The position numbers and the translations under genes are program-made. The notes under the pieces were generated by a model that was not told the DNA's origin, did no database searches, and saw only the letters and a program-made list of their open reading frames with translations. This document shows, in pieces, positions 27,532-35,879 of a DNA stretch of 64,000 nt (position 1 is its first letter; each line of letters starts with the position of its first letter). Source of the DNA: Thiomonas arsenitoxydans (GTDB taxonomy: Bacteria > Pseudomonadota > Gammaproteobacteria > Burkholderiales > Burkholderiaceae_C); assembly GCF_000253115.1 (NCBI RefSeq), contig NC_014145.1, forward strand, positions 1,860,001 through 1,924,000, given 5' to 3'.

Positions 27532-28334
27532 AGCGCCTGAGCATTCTGATGTACCACGGGCTTTACGCCACCGAGGCGCAGAGCCTGGCCATCGACCCGA
27601 TAGACCGTCCCTATGCCCTCTCCACGGAGACGTTTGCCAGACAGCTCGATCTGCTGGCCGCAGCCCACATTCCAGTCATCCACCCGCACGCTCTCGAGCA
27701 AACCGGTGCGCCCATGCCGGGCGGCGTGCTACTCACCTTCGACGACGGCCACGCCAGCAATGCTGAACTCGCCCTGCCCTTGCTCAAGCAACGCGGTCTG
27801 AGCGCGCTGTTTTTTGTCACCACCGACTTCATCGGTCAGCGCGCCGGTTTTTGCACCTGGGATCAGGTTCGCCAGCTCGCGCAACAAGGCATGACGGTGG
27901 GCGGGCATGGACACACTCACCGCTTTCTCAGCGACCTGCCAGACGACGCGCTCAAAAGCGAGCTGCAGCAATCGCATACCCGCCTCGAAAATGAGCTGCA
28001 GATAAAGGTCGGGCAAATGTCCTTCCCCGGGGGGCGTTACGACGATCGCTGCCTGCGGCTGGCGCAAGACGTGGGCTATACCGTCCTTCACGGATCGGCC
28101 ATTGGCACCCTGAGCACTCGCCCGATTGCCTCAACGCGCCCCCTGCCCCGCCTGGCCATCCGCGCCGGAACGACAGACGGCACTTTCATGGCCTATGCCC
28201 GGGCCGACGCGGCGACCTTGCTTCGCGCCCAGACTATTTCGCTCGCGAAAACAGGGGCGAAACGCCTCATTGGCAACGCGCGCTATCACCAACTCTATGC
28301 ACGCGTCAAAGGCGTGCCACACCAGCAGCCATGA
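27528..28334 (+). CDS. Polysaccharide deacetylase family protein (first copy)
   Basis: A 268-residue NodB-homology enzyme of carbohydrate esterase family 4, predicted to remove acetyl groups from amino sugars. Motif 1 is VLLTFDDGHASN with the catalytic base and metal aspartates, motif 2 is VGGHGHTHRFL with the metal histidines (H-x3-H), and motif 3 is MSFPGGRYDDR. No signal peptide is seen. Both ends overlap neighbours (ATGA), placing it within the polysaccharide operon. Confidence 0.9.
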   Translation: MKRLSILMYHGLYATEAQSLAIDPIDRPYALSTETFARQLDLLAAAHIPVIHPHALEQTGAPMPGGVLLTFDDGHASNAELALPLLKQRGLSALFFVTTDFIGQRAGFCTWDQVRQLAQQGMTVGGHGHTHRFLSDLPDDALKSELQQSHTRLENELQIKVGQMSFPGGRYDDRCLRLAQDVGYTVLHGSAIGTLSTRPIASTRPLPRLAIRAGTTDGTFMAYARADAATLLRAQTISLAKTGAKRLIGNARYHQLYARVKGVPHQQP

Positions 28335-29860
28335 GCGTGACCACCCCGCACCCACGCCAAAAACCTGGGGGATTGAACAACAGGCGGCCCGCTTCAGTCC
28401 CATCGGTTGAAAATCCGGCTGAAAACCCGGTTGAAAATGCGAACTGGGCTGGCAAGGAGCTGTACTCCATACTTCGACTGCTCGCCGTACCCGCTTTATT
28501 TGTTCTCAGCATCATCGTTTTCAAACTCCATCCAGGGAAAATTGGCCTCTACGGTTTTGCCTTGGTCTTTGGGCTGCTCCTGCTGATTCAATTGCGCAAA
28601 GGTCCAGAGCCTCTGCTTGCACTGGTCATCATTTATTACCCTTTAAGCAAACTCTACCCAGTTCTGATTGCACCCGGCATCAACGGCACTAATTTGCTGG
28701 AATTGTTTTTGATTTCATTCTGGGTCATCCATGCCTATAAAAATCAAAGGAAGATGTTCAACCCCTTGCCGTTCACGCGATTGGTAGGCATCTGGTTTTT
28801 CCTGAGCGTTATTTCTGTTTTTACAGCAATTTATCATATTGGGCTGCATCCATTCATCTGGAACTATCTTTTGTCGGCTCGGGGATTTTTCGACCAGTTT
28901 ATTATTTTCTTTCTGGTCGTCAACCTGATCCAAGATAAGAATATGGCTAGACGACTCATCGTCTATATGATGTTTTCCGCAGCTGTCATTTTTCTTTACG
29001 GCATACACGAATGGTGGCTTACCCGCGGTGCAAGCAGCATCGAAAAATCGCGGCTGCTAGGCCCCATTGGGCAGCCGAACGAATTCGCAGCGCAAATTAT
29101 CTATTCTCTTGCGCCCTTGCTAGCCTATGGGGCCTATTATTTCCCGCGCTGGAAATCGTGGCGCTTGGCGCCCATCGTCTTGATTGGCCTGAAAGTATTG
29201 CTGGCGGCCTTTTCTCGCGGCGCTTATCTGGCTTTCGCGATGGAGCTTGCCACGCTTTCATTCGTCAAAAGCAAAAAGTTCTTGGTTCTGGTCTTGCTCG
29301 TCATTGGAACAATTTACTTTTTCATTCCCGCCTTGGTGCCCAATTCGATGAAGGCCCGAGTAGCTCAAACCTATCAGGATCACGAAGTTGATTCAAAAAT
29401 CGACAAGAGTGCAGACTCACGATTTTTACTTTGGGACGCAGCCATTCAGATGGCGAAGGAAGACCCAATTTTCGGCAAGGGGTTCGATCAGTTTCACAGC
29501 TTGGTGCCCAGCTATGTTCCAGGATTCTATGAAGGGTCGACCGGAGATGCTACGGACAATCAGAATATGTTTTTGTATGCGGCCTCCAATATGGGCGTGC
29601 CCAGCCTGATCACGCTCCTTCTGATTATTGGAGCACTCGCTTTTCGTGGTTGGTCTATTTATAAAAAGAGCACCATAGATATCGACCGCATCATTGGTTT
29701 AGGTGCGGTAACGCTGGTAGCAGGATTGGTTGCGGTAAATATGTTCGGGACGCATATTATAGATACCTCGGTCGATGTGTTTCTATGGATTTATATTGCC
29801 ATCGTGGCCCATCTGTTTGATCCGAAACAACTTATCAGCGCCAAAAACAGAAATGGATAA
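28331..29860 (+). CDS. O-antigen ligase/Wzy-like polymerase
   Basis: A 509-residue polytopic membrane protein with about ten or more hydrophobic segments, beginning LLAVPALFVLSIIVFKLH after a charged 45-residue tail. It has a large external loop between roughly residues 345 and 415 containing SRFLLWDAAIQMAKEDPIFGKGFDQFHSLV, the usual mark of the Wzy_C/O-antigen ligase family. Such proteins polymerise or ligate lipid-linked glycans at the periplasmic face. The gene is clearly richer in A+T than the flanking genes, common for polymerase genes exchanged between strains. Confidence 0.87.
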   Translation: MSVTTPHPRQKPGGLNNRRPASVPSVENPAENPVENANWAGKELYSILRLLAVPALFVLSIIVFKLHPGKIGLYGFALVFGLLLLIQLRKGPEPLLALVIIYYPLSKLYPVLIAPGINGTNLLELFLISFWVIHAYKNQRKMFNPLPFTRLVGIWFFLSVISVFTAIYHIGLHPFIWNYLLSARGFFDQFIIFFLVVNLIQDKNMARRLIVYMMFSAAVIFLYGIHEWWLTRGASSIEKSRLLGPIGQPNEFAAQIIYSLAPLLAYGAYYFPRWKSWRLAPIVLIGLKVLLAAFSRGAYLAFAMELATLSFVKSKKFLVLVLLVIGTIYFFIPALVPNSMKARVAQTYQDHEVDSKIDKSADSRFLLWDAAIQMAKEDPIFGKGFDQFHSLVPSYVPGFYEGSTGDATDNQNMFLYAASNMGVPSLITLLLIIGALAFRGWSIYKKSTIDIDRIIGLGAVTLVAGLVAVNMFGTHIIDTSVDVFLWIYIAIVAHLFDPKQLISAKNRNG

Positions 29861-31019
29861 CCGCGATAAAACCTCTCAGCACATCGTCCACATGATCGAC
29901 GAACTGCCGCGCGACGGTGCGGAAATGCTGCTGGTCGATTTGATGCGCCTGCGCATACCGGGCTACCGCTACACCATCGTCTGCCTGATCAAGGGAGGCC
30001 CTCTAGAACAGGAGTTTGAAAAACTCGGCGTTCCAGTCGTGATCTTTGGCCGCAAAGGCAAGCTGGATTTTGGCTTGGTCTTCCGCGTGGCTTCGTGGCT
30101 TGGGCGCGAACGTGTTGCGGTCGTGCATACACATCTGTTCACCGCCGATACTTATGGCCGTCTGGCTGCGCGCTTGGCCGGCGTTCCGGCGGTGTTTTCG
30201 ACTGTGCACAACATCGTCAACCCGTGGAAAGGGTCGGGCCGCAAGCTGATCGACCGTTTGTTCGCGCGATTGAGTACCGCTGTAGTCGGTTGCAGTGAAG
30301 AGGTCACGCAAACGCTGGCCTCACGCGACAAAATACCCGCCGACAAGCTGGTCTCCATTCCGAATGGCATTGACCTGCAGAAATTCTCCAGCTTTTCGGG
30401 AGCGGGCGTCCGAAGTGAATTCGGGCTTCCAGAAGATCGCCCCCTGATCGGCATCGTGGGCCGCTTGCACGAACAAAAGGCACACGGTGATCTGTTCCGT
30501 GCGCTGACCGAACTTCCCCAGGTGCGTGACAAACAATTGAATTGCCTGGTGATCGGCACGGGCGACCTTCAAGACACGCTCAAGCAGCAGGTCAAGGCTC
30601 TCGGGCTGGAAGACTGTGTGATTTTCACCGGCATGCGAACCGATGTGCCCCGCCTGGTGGCGGCCATGGATGTGTTCGTGATGTCCTCGCATTGGGAGGG
30701 TTTGCCCATTGCCCTGCTGGAGGCGATGGCGAGTTCCAAGGCGGTTCTGTGTACCCGAGTGGGCGGCATTCCCGATGTCGTCATCGACGGGGATAATGGC
30801 CTGGTGGTCGAGCCGCGCGACGTGCCGCAATTTGCCAAACGCCTGGACGACTTGCTGCAAGACCCTGCTTTGCGCGCCCGTCTGGGACAGCGGGCACGGG
30901 AAACCGTGATCGCGCGTTTCGACGTGTCGCGAACCGCCGCGGCCTACAACCGTCTCCATCAGCAAGCGCTGGGCCTGTCGTCAGAGCCTCAACCGGCGCG
31001 AGTCGCCCCTGCGGAGTAA
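29853..31019 (+). CDS. Glycosyltransferase, family 4 (first copy)
   Basis: A 388-residue GT-B enzyme. The N-terminal donor-free half has HMIDELPRDGAEMLLVDLMR and VVHTHLFTADTYGRLAARLAGVPAVFSTVHN. The C-terminal nucleotide-sugar half has VSIPNGIDLQKF, LIGIVGRLHEQKAHGDLFRA and the E-x7-E motif in SHWEGLPIALLEAMASSKAVLCTRVGGIPDVV. The pattern fits a retaining cytosolic transferase adding sugars to a lipid carrier. The ATG at 29853 overlaps the polymerase stop by eight bases. Confidence 0.92.
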   Translation: MDNRDKTSQHIVHMIDELPRDGAEMLLVDLMRLRIPGYRYTIVCLIKGGPLEQEFEKLGVPVVIFGRKGKLDFGLVFRVASWLGRERVAVVHTHLFTADTYGRLAARLAGVPAVFSTVHNIVNPWKGSGRKLIDRLFARLSTAVVGCSEEVTQTLASRDKIPADKLVSIPNGIDLQKFSSFSGAGVRSEFGLPEDRPLIGIVGRLHEQKAHGDLFRALTELPQVRDKQLNCLVIGTGDLQDTLKQQVKALGLEDCVIFTGMRTDVPRLVAAMDVFVMSSHWEGLPIALLEAMASSKAVLCTRVGGIPDVVIDGDNGLVVEPRDVPQFAKRLDDLLQDPALRARLGQRARETVIARFDVSRTAAAYNRLHQQALGLSSEPQPARVAPAE

Positions 31020-31022
31020 ATC

Positions 31023-31871
31023 ATGCGCCGTCTGCTTGCCACTGCCTTGCTGCCTTACGCCCAGCTTCGCAACACCCTGAGCCCGGGTCTTCGCGTGCTG
31101 ATGTATCACCGTGTCGCGCATTTGGCCGCCTATGACCAACTCACAGTATCGCCCGCGCGTTTTGCCCAGCAGATGCAAGAGTTGTCTTCGCACAAAGTGG
31201 TCAGCCTCGAAGACGGGTTGCGGGCGATTCAGGCCGGGCCCTTGCGCAAACCGCTGTTCGCCGTGACCTTCGACGACGGCTATCTCGACAACCTGACCGA
31301 GGCCTTGCCCATCCTGCAGCGCTATCGTATTCCGGCGACTATTTTTGTGACCACCCAGTTCTGCGATCAGGCGCTCAGCCACCCCCGCTACGGCAGTCAG
31401 CCGACCGAGCGGCTGCACCTCAACTGGGACGAAGTGATTGCCCTCGCCCGGTCTCCCGGTATCACCATCGGCTCGCACACCCGCACCCACCCCTACCTGC
31501 CAACCATCAGCGATGCGCTGGCGCAACAGGAAATCGCTACCAGCCGAAGCGAAATCGCCGCCCATCTGCAGCAACCCGTTCAGTATTTCTGTTACCCCTC
31601 GGGCGATTTGAGCCCGCGCGAACTTCAACTGGTGCGACAAGCCGGTTATGCCGCTGCCGTCAGCGTGGCGCCGGGGGTCAATCGGCGTGATGCCGATCTG
31701 TTCCAGCTCAAACGCACCGAAATCACCGACCGCGATGATGTGTCGCAATTCCGCCTGAAAATCGCTGGCGCATTCGATCCGATTCATCGCCTGCTGCATG
31801 CGCGTCGCACCCGCCGATTCGCTCAGAAACACCTCAAACCCAGCGCCTCGTTCGAGGCCACAACGCTATGA
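31023..31871 (+). CDS. Polysaccharide deacetylase family protein (second copy)
   Basis: A 282-residue NodB-type enzyme with FAVTFDDGYLDNLTEALPIL (motif 1), IGSHTRTHPYLPTI (motif 2, two metal histidines) and YFCYPSGDLSPRELQLV (motif 3). The first and second deacetylases differ strongly in sequence and are not a recent duplication. It has no obvious signal peptide. Three bases separate it from the preceding glycosyltransferase, and its stop overlaps the following one. Confidence 0.9.
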   Translation: MRRLLATALLPYAQLRNTLSPGLRVLMYHRVAHLAAYDQLTVSPARFAQQMQELSSHKVVSLEDGLRAIQAGPLRKPLFAVTFDDGYLDNLTEALPILQRYRIPATIFVTTQFCDQALSHPRYGSQPTERLHLNWDEVIALARSPGITIGSHTRTHPYLPTISDALAQQEIATSRSEIAAHLQQPVQYFCYPSGDLSPRELQLVRQAGYAAAVSVAPGVNRRDADLFQLKRTEITDRDDVSQFRLKIAGAFDPIHRLLHARRTRRFAQKHLKPSASFEATTL

Positions 31872-33031
31872 AAATCCTGTACTTGATGACTGAGCCCTTC
31901 GGCATCGGCGGCGTGCAGTCCGACGTGCTGACCCTGACGGAAGACCTCACCGCCAGGGGCCATATCGTGTATGTGGCCACCACAGACGGCGTGCTGCTCA
32001 AAGAGCTGATCGGCAAAGGTGCCATTCATATCGATATCGACTTTCATTTCAGCGCAGCCTCGCAGTTCGTTCGAGCCCTCAAACAGCTGCGAGAGGTCGT
32101 CAAGCGCGAGGGCATCGAACTCGTCGCGCCGCAATCGGTGCGCTCTTCCATGGTGGCCTACGCCGCACTGCGACTCACCCCCTACGGCTACCGGGTCGCG
32201 AGCACGTCTCGCCGCGTGCCCATCGTGACCACCATCCACAACATTCACAATCCCAAGAATTTCAAGTGGGCAGGTCGCATCCTGCGGCAAAGCGCGGACT
32301 TCATCATTTTCGAGTCGAACTACGAGCGCAACCGCCTGCTCGCCAACGGCCTGCCCCCCGAGCAGTCCACCGTCATTCACAGCGGCATCGATCTCGATCG
32401 ATTTTCCACGGCCACCCGAACCGCCGATTTCGCCCGCCAGTATGGGCTGGAACCGGGCAAGCATCTGATATTCGGCATCGTGGCCCGCCTGTCCGAAGAA
32501 AAGGGCCACAACTATCTGGTCGATGCCTTCGCCAAAGTCGTGCAGCGCAAACCCGAAACCCGCCTGCTGATCGTGGGTGACGGGCCGCTACTTGATCAAA
32601 CCAAGGCGCAGGTCGCCCGCCTCGGCTTGCAGAACACTGTGATTTTCGCCGGCATGCAGCGCGACATTCCCTCCCACCTCGCCCTGCTCGACGTCTTTGT
32701 GCTGTCCTCAACGCGCGAGTCATTCCCGCTGTCCGCGCGTGAAGCCATGGCGGCCGGCCGCTGCGTGATTGCGCCGCGCATCGGCGGCTGCGGCGAAGTG
32801 GTCGAAGACGGCGTCACCGGCTTGCTGTTCACCGCGGCAGACGTCGACGATCTGGCTGCAAAAATGCTCACCCTCAGCGAGCGAGACACGGTGGCCGCCA
32901 TGGGCCGCGCCGGGCGCCAACGCGCGGAACGTCTTTTTTCACGCCACGTCTGGGTGGACGGGGACGAAAAGGTTTACCTTGACTGGGCTGGAATGACCTC
33001 CCCCTCCACGGCCTCTGTGGCCCTGTCCTGA
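31868..33031 (+). CDS. Glycosyltransferase, family 4 (second copy)
   Basis: A 387-residue GT-B enzyme with the glycine-rich start YLMTEPFGIGGVQSDVLTL, the hinge STVIHSGIDLDRFS, FGIVARLSEEKGHNYLVDAFAKV and the E-x7-E type motif STRESFPLSAREAMAAGRCVIAPRIGGCGEVV. It probably acts in the same glycan pathway as its neighbours. The start overlaps the deacetylase stop (ATGA). Confidence 0.92.
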   Translation: MKILYLMTEPFGIGGVQSDVLTLTEDLTARGHIVYVATTDGVLLKELIGKGAIHIDIDFHFSAASQFVRALKQLREVVKREGIELVAPQSVRSSMVAYAALRLTPYGYRVASTSRRVPIVTTIHNIHNPKNFKWAGRILRQSADFIIFESNYERNRLLANGLPPEQSTVIHSGIDLDRFSTATRTADFARQYGLEPGKHLIFGIVARLSEEKGHNYLVDAFAKVVQRKPETRLLIVGDGPLLDQTKAQVARLGLQNTVIFAGMQRDIPSHLALLDVFVLSSTRESFPLSAREAMAAGRCVIAPRIGGCGEVVEDGVTGLLFTAADVDDLAAKMLTLSERDTVAAMGRAGRQRAERLFSRHVWVDGDEKVYLDWAGMTSPSTASVALS

Positions 33032-33036
33032 CGCCG

Positions 33037-33795
33037 TTGAAGCTCACCCTCGAACTCCTGCTGTCTCCCGTCGGGCTGACCGCTTGCGGCCTGGTCTTTC
33101 TTTCCCTGTTTGTCACCTGGCGCTCGCACCGGTTTTTCACCCGGTTTCTGACCTATGCCATTACCGTGCTGTTCCTCTTGGCCAGCATGCCCCTCTTTGC
33201 CAATCTTGCTCTAGGCGCACTGGAACGAAAGGCGACGCAGGAGAAAATCTGCTCCCCGCCCCCACCGGGGACGCTATTCGTCGTGCTCGCGGGCGGAATA
33301 GACGGCAACCCCATGCACGCGCAAGACTTCTCGGCCTTGAAAACCGCGAGTTTGAAACGTCTGCTCGCTGCCGTACAACTGGCGCAGCGCACCCCCGACA
33401 GCACGCTGCTCATCTCCGGCGGATGGGGCAGAACGGTACGCGAAGCCAACTTGATGGGTGCGCTGGCTGTGCAACTCGGCTTTCCGGCCAGCCGAATGAT
33501 CCTGGACACAGCATCTCGAACGACCTTTCAGACGGCCGTCAATACGCGAGAGCGCATCCTCCAGTTTCCGGTCGGCCGCCGCTACCTGGTCACCTCCGCA
33601 GACCACATGCCACGCGCGATGATGGCTTTTGCCCATGAGCAGGTTTCAATCTGCGCCTGGCCGGTAGACTACGAAGCCATTCCGATTCAGGCGCTGGACA
33701 TGCTGAACCCGCAGATCAGCGCGCTGGACAAGACCACACGCGTCGTACACGAACTTCTCGGCATGCTTTATTACAGGCTGATCAAGTTTCAATGA
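33037..33795 (+). CDS. DUF218 (YdcF/SanA-like) membrane protein
   Basis: A 252-residue protein with two N-terminal membrane segments (about residues 9-28 and 39-60) and a DUF218 domain: TLFVVLAGGIDGNP, TLLISGGWGRTVREANLMGALAVQLGFPASRMILDTASRTTFQTAVNTRE and YLVTSADHMPRAMMAF. The family is linked to envelope glycan handling (ElyC, SanA), without a defined reaction. The TTG start lies five bases after the glycosyltransferase stop. It is the last gene of the polysaccharide operon. Confidence 0.82.
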   Translation: MKLTLELLLSPVGLTACGLVFLSLFVTWRSHRFFTRFLTYAITVLFLLASMPLFANLALGALERKATQEKICSPPPPGTLFVVLAGGIDGNPMHAQDFSALKTASLKRLLAAVQLAQRTPDSTLLISGGWGRTVREANLMGALAVQLGFPASRMILDTASRTTFQTAVNTRERILQFPVGRRYLVTSADHMPRAMMAFAHEQVSICAWPVDYEAIPIQALDMLNPQISALDKTTRVVHELLGMLYYRLIKFQ

Positions 33796-33817
33796 CGCGC
33801 CGATTCAGGTGCCGCCC

Positions 33818-34528
33818 ATGACCCCGACAGACCACAACGTCGAAGCTGAAGAAATCGACAAATTCAGTGTCCTCGCCCATCGCTGGTGGGATGAACACGG
33901 CGAGTTTCGCCCCTTGCACCTGCTCAATCCGCACCGCCTACGGTGGATTCAAGACCATGTCGGCCTGGGCGGAAAAGCCGTTGTGGACATCGGCTGCGGG
34001 GGCGGTATTCTCTCGGAGTCGATGGCAGCGGCAGGCGCCAAGGTGACCGGCATCGACCTTGCCGATGCCTCGCTGCAAGTCGCGCGCCTACACGCGCTCG
34101 ATGCCCAACTCGATATCAATTACCGCCTCGTCAGTGCCGAGCGCCTTGCCACCGAGGCCGCCGGACAATTCGACGTCGTCACCTGCATGGAAATGCTCGA
34201 GCACGTCCCCGATCCGGCGTCCATCATCCAAGCCAGCGCCGCCTTGGTGCGTCCCGGCGGATGGGTTTTTGTCTCGACCCTCAATCGCAACGCCAAGGCT
34301 TATCTGTTCGCCATTCTCGGGGCCGAATACCTGCTGCGGCTCCTCCCCAAAGGCACGCACGACTACGCCAAGTTTCTCCAGCCTTCCGAAATTTCCGCCA
34401 TGGGCCGACGCTGCGGTCTTGAAACCGCCGACATTGCCGGGCTCGAATTTCAGCCTCTCACCCAGCGCTTCCGCATCACTCGCGACACCAGCGTCAACTA
34501 TCTCATGGCCTTGCGCCGCCCGCTCTGA
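33818..34528 (+). CDS. ubiG: Ubiquinone biosynthesis O-methyltransferase UbiG
   Basis: A 236-residue SAM-dependent methyltransferase acting at two O-methylation steps of ubiquinone synthesis. The diagnostic start EEIDKFSVLAHRWWDEHGEFRPLHLLNPHRLRWI is followed by the SAM motif VVDIGCGGGILSESMA and the C-terminal KGTHDYAKFLQPSEI. The ATG at 33818 has an AGG eight bases upstream and is preferred over a GTG at 33809. The stop shares bases with the gph start (TGATG). Confidence 0.95.
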   Translation: MTPTDHNVEAEEIDKFSVLAHRWWDEHGEFRPLHLLNPHRLRWIQDHVGLGGKAVVDIGCGGGILSESMAAAGAKVTGIDLADASLQVARLHALDAQLDINYRLVSAERLATEAAGQFDVVTCMEMLEHVPDPASIIQASAALVRPGGWVFVSTLNRNAKAYLFAILGAEYLLRLLPKGTHDYAKFLQPSEISAMGRRCGLETADIAGLEFQPLTQRFRITRDTSVNYLMALRRPL

Positions 34529-35196
34529 TGTCGCACGCCCGCCCTGTCCGCGCCTGCCTATTCGACCTTGACGGCACGCTGGCGGATACTGCCCCCGACC
34601 TGGCCGCTGCGCTCAACCGCGTGCGCAGAGACCATCACCTGCCGGAATTGCCGCTGGAACACCTGCGCCCCATGGCTTCTCACGGCGCGCGCGGCCTGCT
34701 CGCCGTAGGGATGCAGGTCACGCCCGAAGAGGCTCGGTACGACACATTGAAAGAAACCTTCCTCGCTTATTACCTCGAGGCGATCCGTGTGCGCACCACC
34801 CTGTTCGACGGCGTCGTCCCACTGCTCGAACGCCTGCATCAACTCGCCCTGCCCTGGGGCATTGTCACCAACAAACTCAGCACCTATACCCAGCCCCTGG
34901 TCACCCAACTCCCCTGGCCGCACCCTCCCGGATGCGTGGTCAGCGGCGATACCGCCGCACGCCCCAAACCCGCACCCGATCCCCTGCTGTACGCCGCCCA
35001 AGCGCTTCGCATCGACCCTGCAAGCTGCATCTACGTCGGCGATGACCTTCGAGACATGCAATCCGCCCAAGCCGCTGGAATGCGCGCCATCGCCGCAGCC
35101 TACGGCTACTGTGGCCCCAGCGCCCCAGAAAGTTGGGACGCAGATGCGGTCATCTATCACCCCCTTGAATTGCTCACGCTCGACCTCATGTCCTGA
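34528..35196 (+). CDS. gph: Phosphoglycolate phosphatase (HAD family)
   Basis: A 222-residue haloacid-dehalogenase phosphatase that clears 2-phosphoglycolate. Motif I is ACLFDLDGTLADTAPDLAAAL, motif II is WGIVTNKLSTYT, motif III lysine is in AARPKPAPDPLLYAA and motif IV is CIYVGDDLRDMQSAQAAGMRAIAAAYGY. The ubiG-gph pair is conserved in proteobacteria. Only about 46 bases separate it from the start of ssrA. Confidence 0.93.
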   Translation: MSHARPVRACLFDLDGTLADTAPDLAAALNRVRRDHHLPELPLEHLRPMASHGARGLLAVGMQVTPEEARYDTLKETFLAYYLEAIRVRTTLFDGVVPLLERLHQLALPWGIVTNKLSTYTQPLVTQLPWPHPPGCVVSGDTAARPKPAPDPLLYAAQALRIDPASCIYVGDDLRDMQSAQAAGMRAIAAAYGYCGPSAPESWDADAVIYHPLELLTLDLMS

Positions 35197-35225
35197 CAGC
35201 GGCGAAACAAAACATGGTCTCGCCG

Positions 35226-35231
35226 TACAAT
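35226..35231 (+). promoter_or_regulatory. Probable -10 element of ssrA
   Basis: TACAAT lies 11 bases before the mature 5' end of tmRNA, a good distance for a sigma-70 -10 box. No good -35 hexamer is found at 16-18 bases upstream, so the promoter is only half supported by sequence. Confidence 0.45.
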
Positions 35232-35242
35232 CAGCGTTCCAT

Positions 35243-35602
35243 GGGGCCGACCCGGTTTCGACGTGGATAGCAAAACAGACAGGTGCATGCCGAGCCCCAG
35301 TACGCTCGATAAACCACTGGAAACAAAGTAACTGCGAACGATTCTTCGTACGCCCTCGCCGCTTAACACCGGTGAGCCTCGCAACGGTTGGCCGATGGGC
35401 CGGGGTGGCAACACCTGCGAGGTCATACACATTGGCTCGAGTTGAATTTCGCCACGCGATTCAGCCCTAAACTCAGTGGATCGCCCCAAATGAAGCGCGT
35501 ACACCCGCGTCATAGGGGTTAAAGCCAAATGGCGTTACTAAGCACGTAGATCCTGCTGTGGAGTATTTGCGGACGGGGGTTCAATTCCCCCCGGCTCCAC
35601 CA
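35243..35602 (+). ncRNA. ssrA: tmRNA (SsrA)
   Basis: A 360-base transfer-messenger RNA that rescues stalled ribosomes and tags the nascent peptide. The ends form an alanine-tRNA-like acceptor stem: GGGGCCG at the 5' end pairs with CGGCTCC before ACCA at the 3' end. A T-arm GGGGGTTCAATTCCCCC lies just before the 3' stem. The tag frame runs 35334-35366 and reads ANDSSYALAA then TAA, the ALAA end being the protease signal. The 3' end of ssrA is a favoured integration site for phages, and a prophage begins directly after it. Confidence 0.97.
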
Positions 35603-35610
35603 ATATTTAT

Positions 35611-35640
35611 GCCCAACTGTGTATGCAGTTGGGCATTTTT
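35611..35640 (+). terminator. Rho-independent terminator of ssrA
   Basis: GCCCAACTG and CAGTTGGGC form a nine-base perfect stem around a six-base loop, followed by ATTTTT. It starts nine bases after the CCA end of tmRNA. It could belong to the original host locus or have been rebuilt by the integrated element. Confidence 0.85.
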
Positions 35641-35681
35641 CTTGAACTCCCGCGTGTTAGCGAGGGTTCACGCGGATTCCT

Positions 35682-35794
35682 GCGGACTTCGATGTTTGGC
35701 CAGGGCACTTGAAAATGGCTGTTTTTACTCTCTCCAGGCCATTTTTCTCTCCGACCCCGCCATCCTGAAGTGGCCTGAAGTCCGCAAAGTCCGC
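35682..35794. repeat. Repeats of AAGTCCGC near the element's left end
   Basis: AAGTCCGC occurs at 35778-35785 and 35787-35794 as direct copies nine bases apart, and inverted (GCGGACTT) at 35682-35689. Their position next to the presumed left attachment site suits recombinase or accessory arm sites. The motif is short, so chance is not excluded. The 277-base gap around it (35603-35879) has no gene other than the ssrA terminator. Confidence 0.35.
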
Positions 35795-35879
35795 GTTTAA
35801 CATCGCTATATATCAACGAGTTACGCGCGGACGAATCAAGCGGTTGTTTTTTGGCATCGGTAGGCGGAGGAAGGTGACC

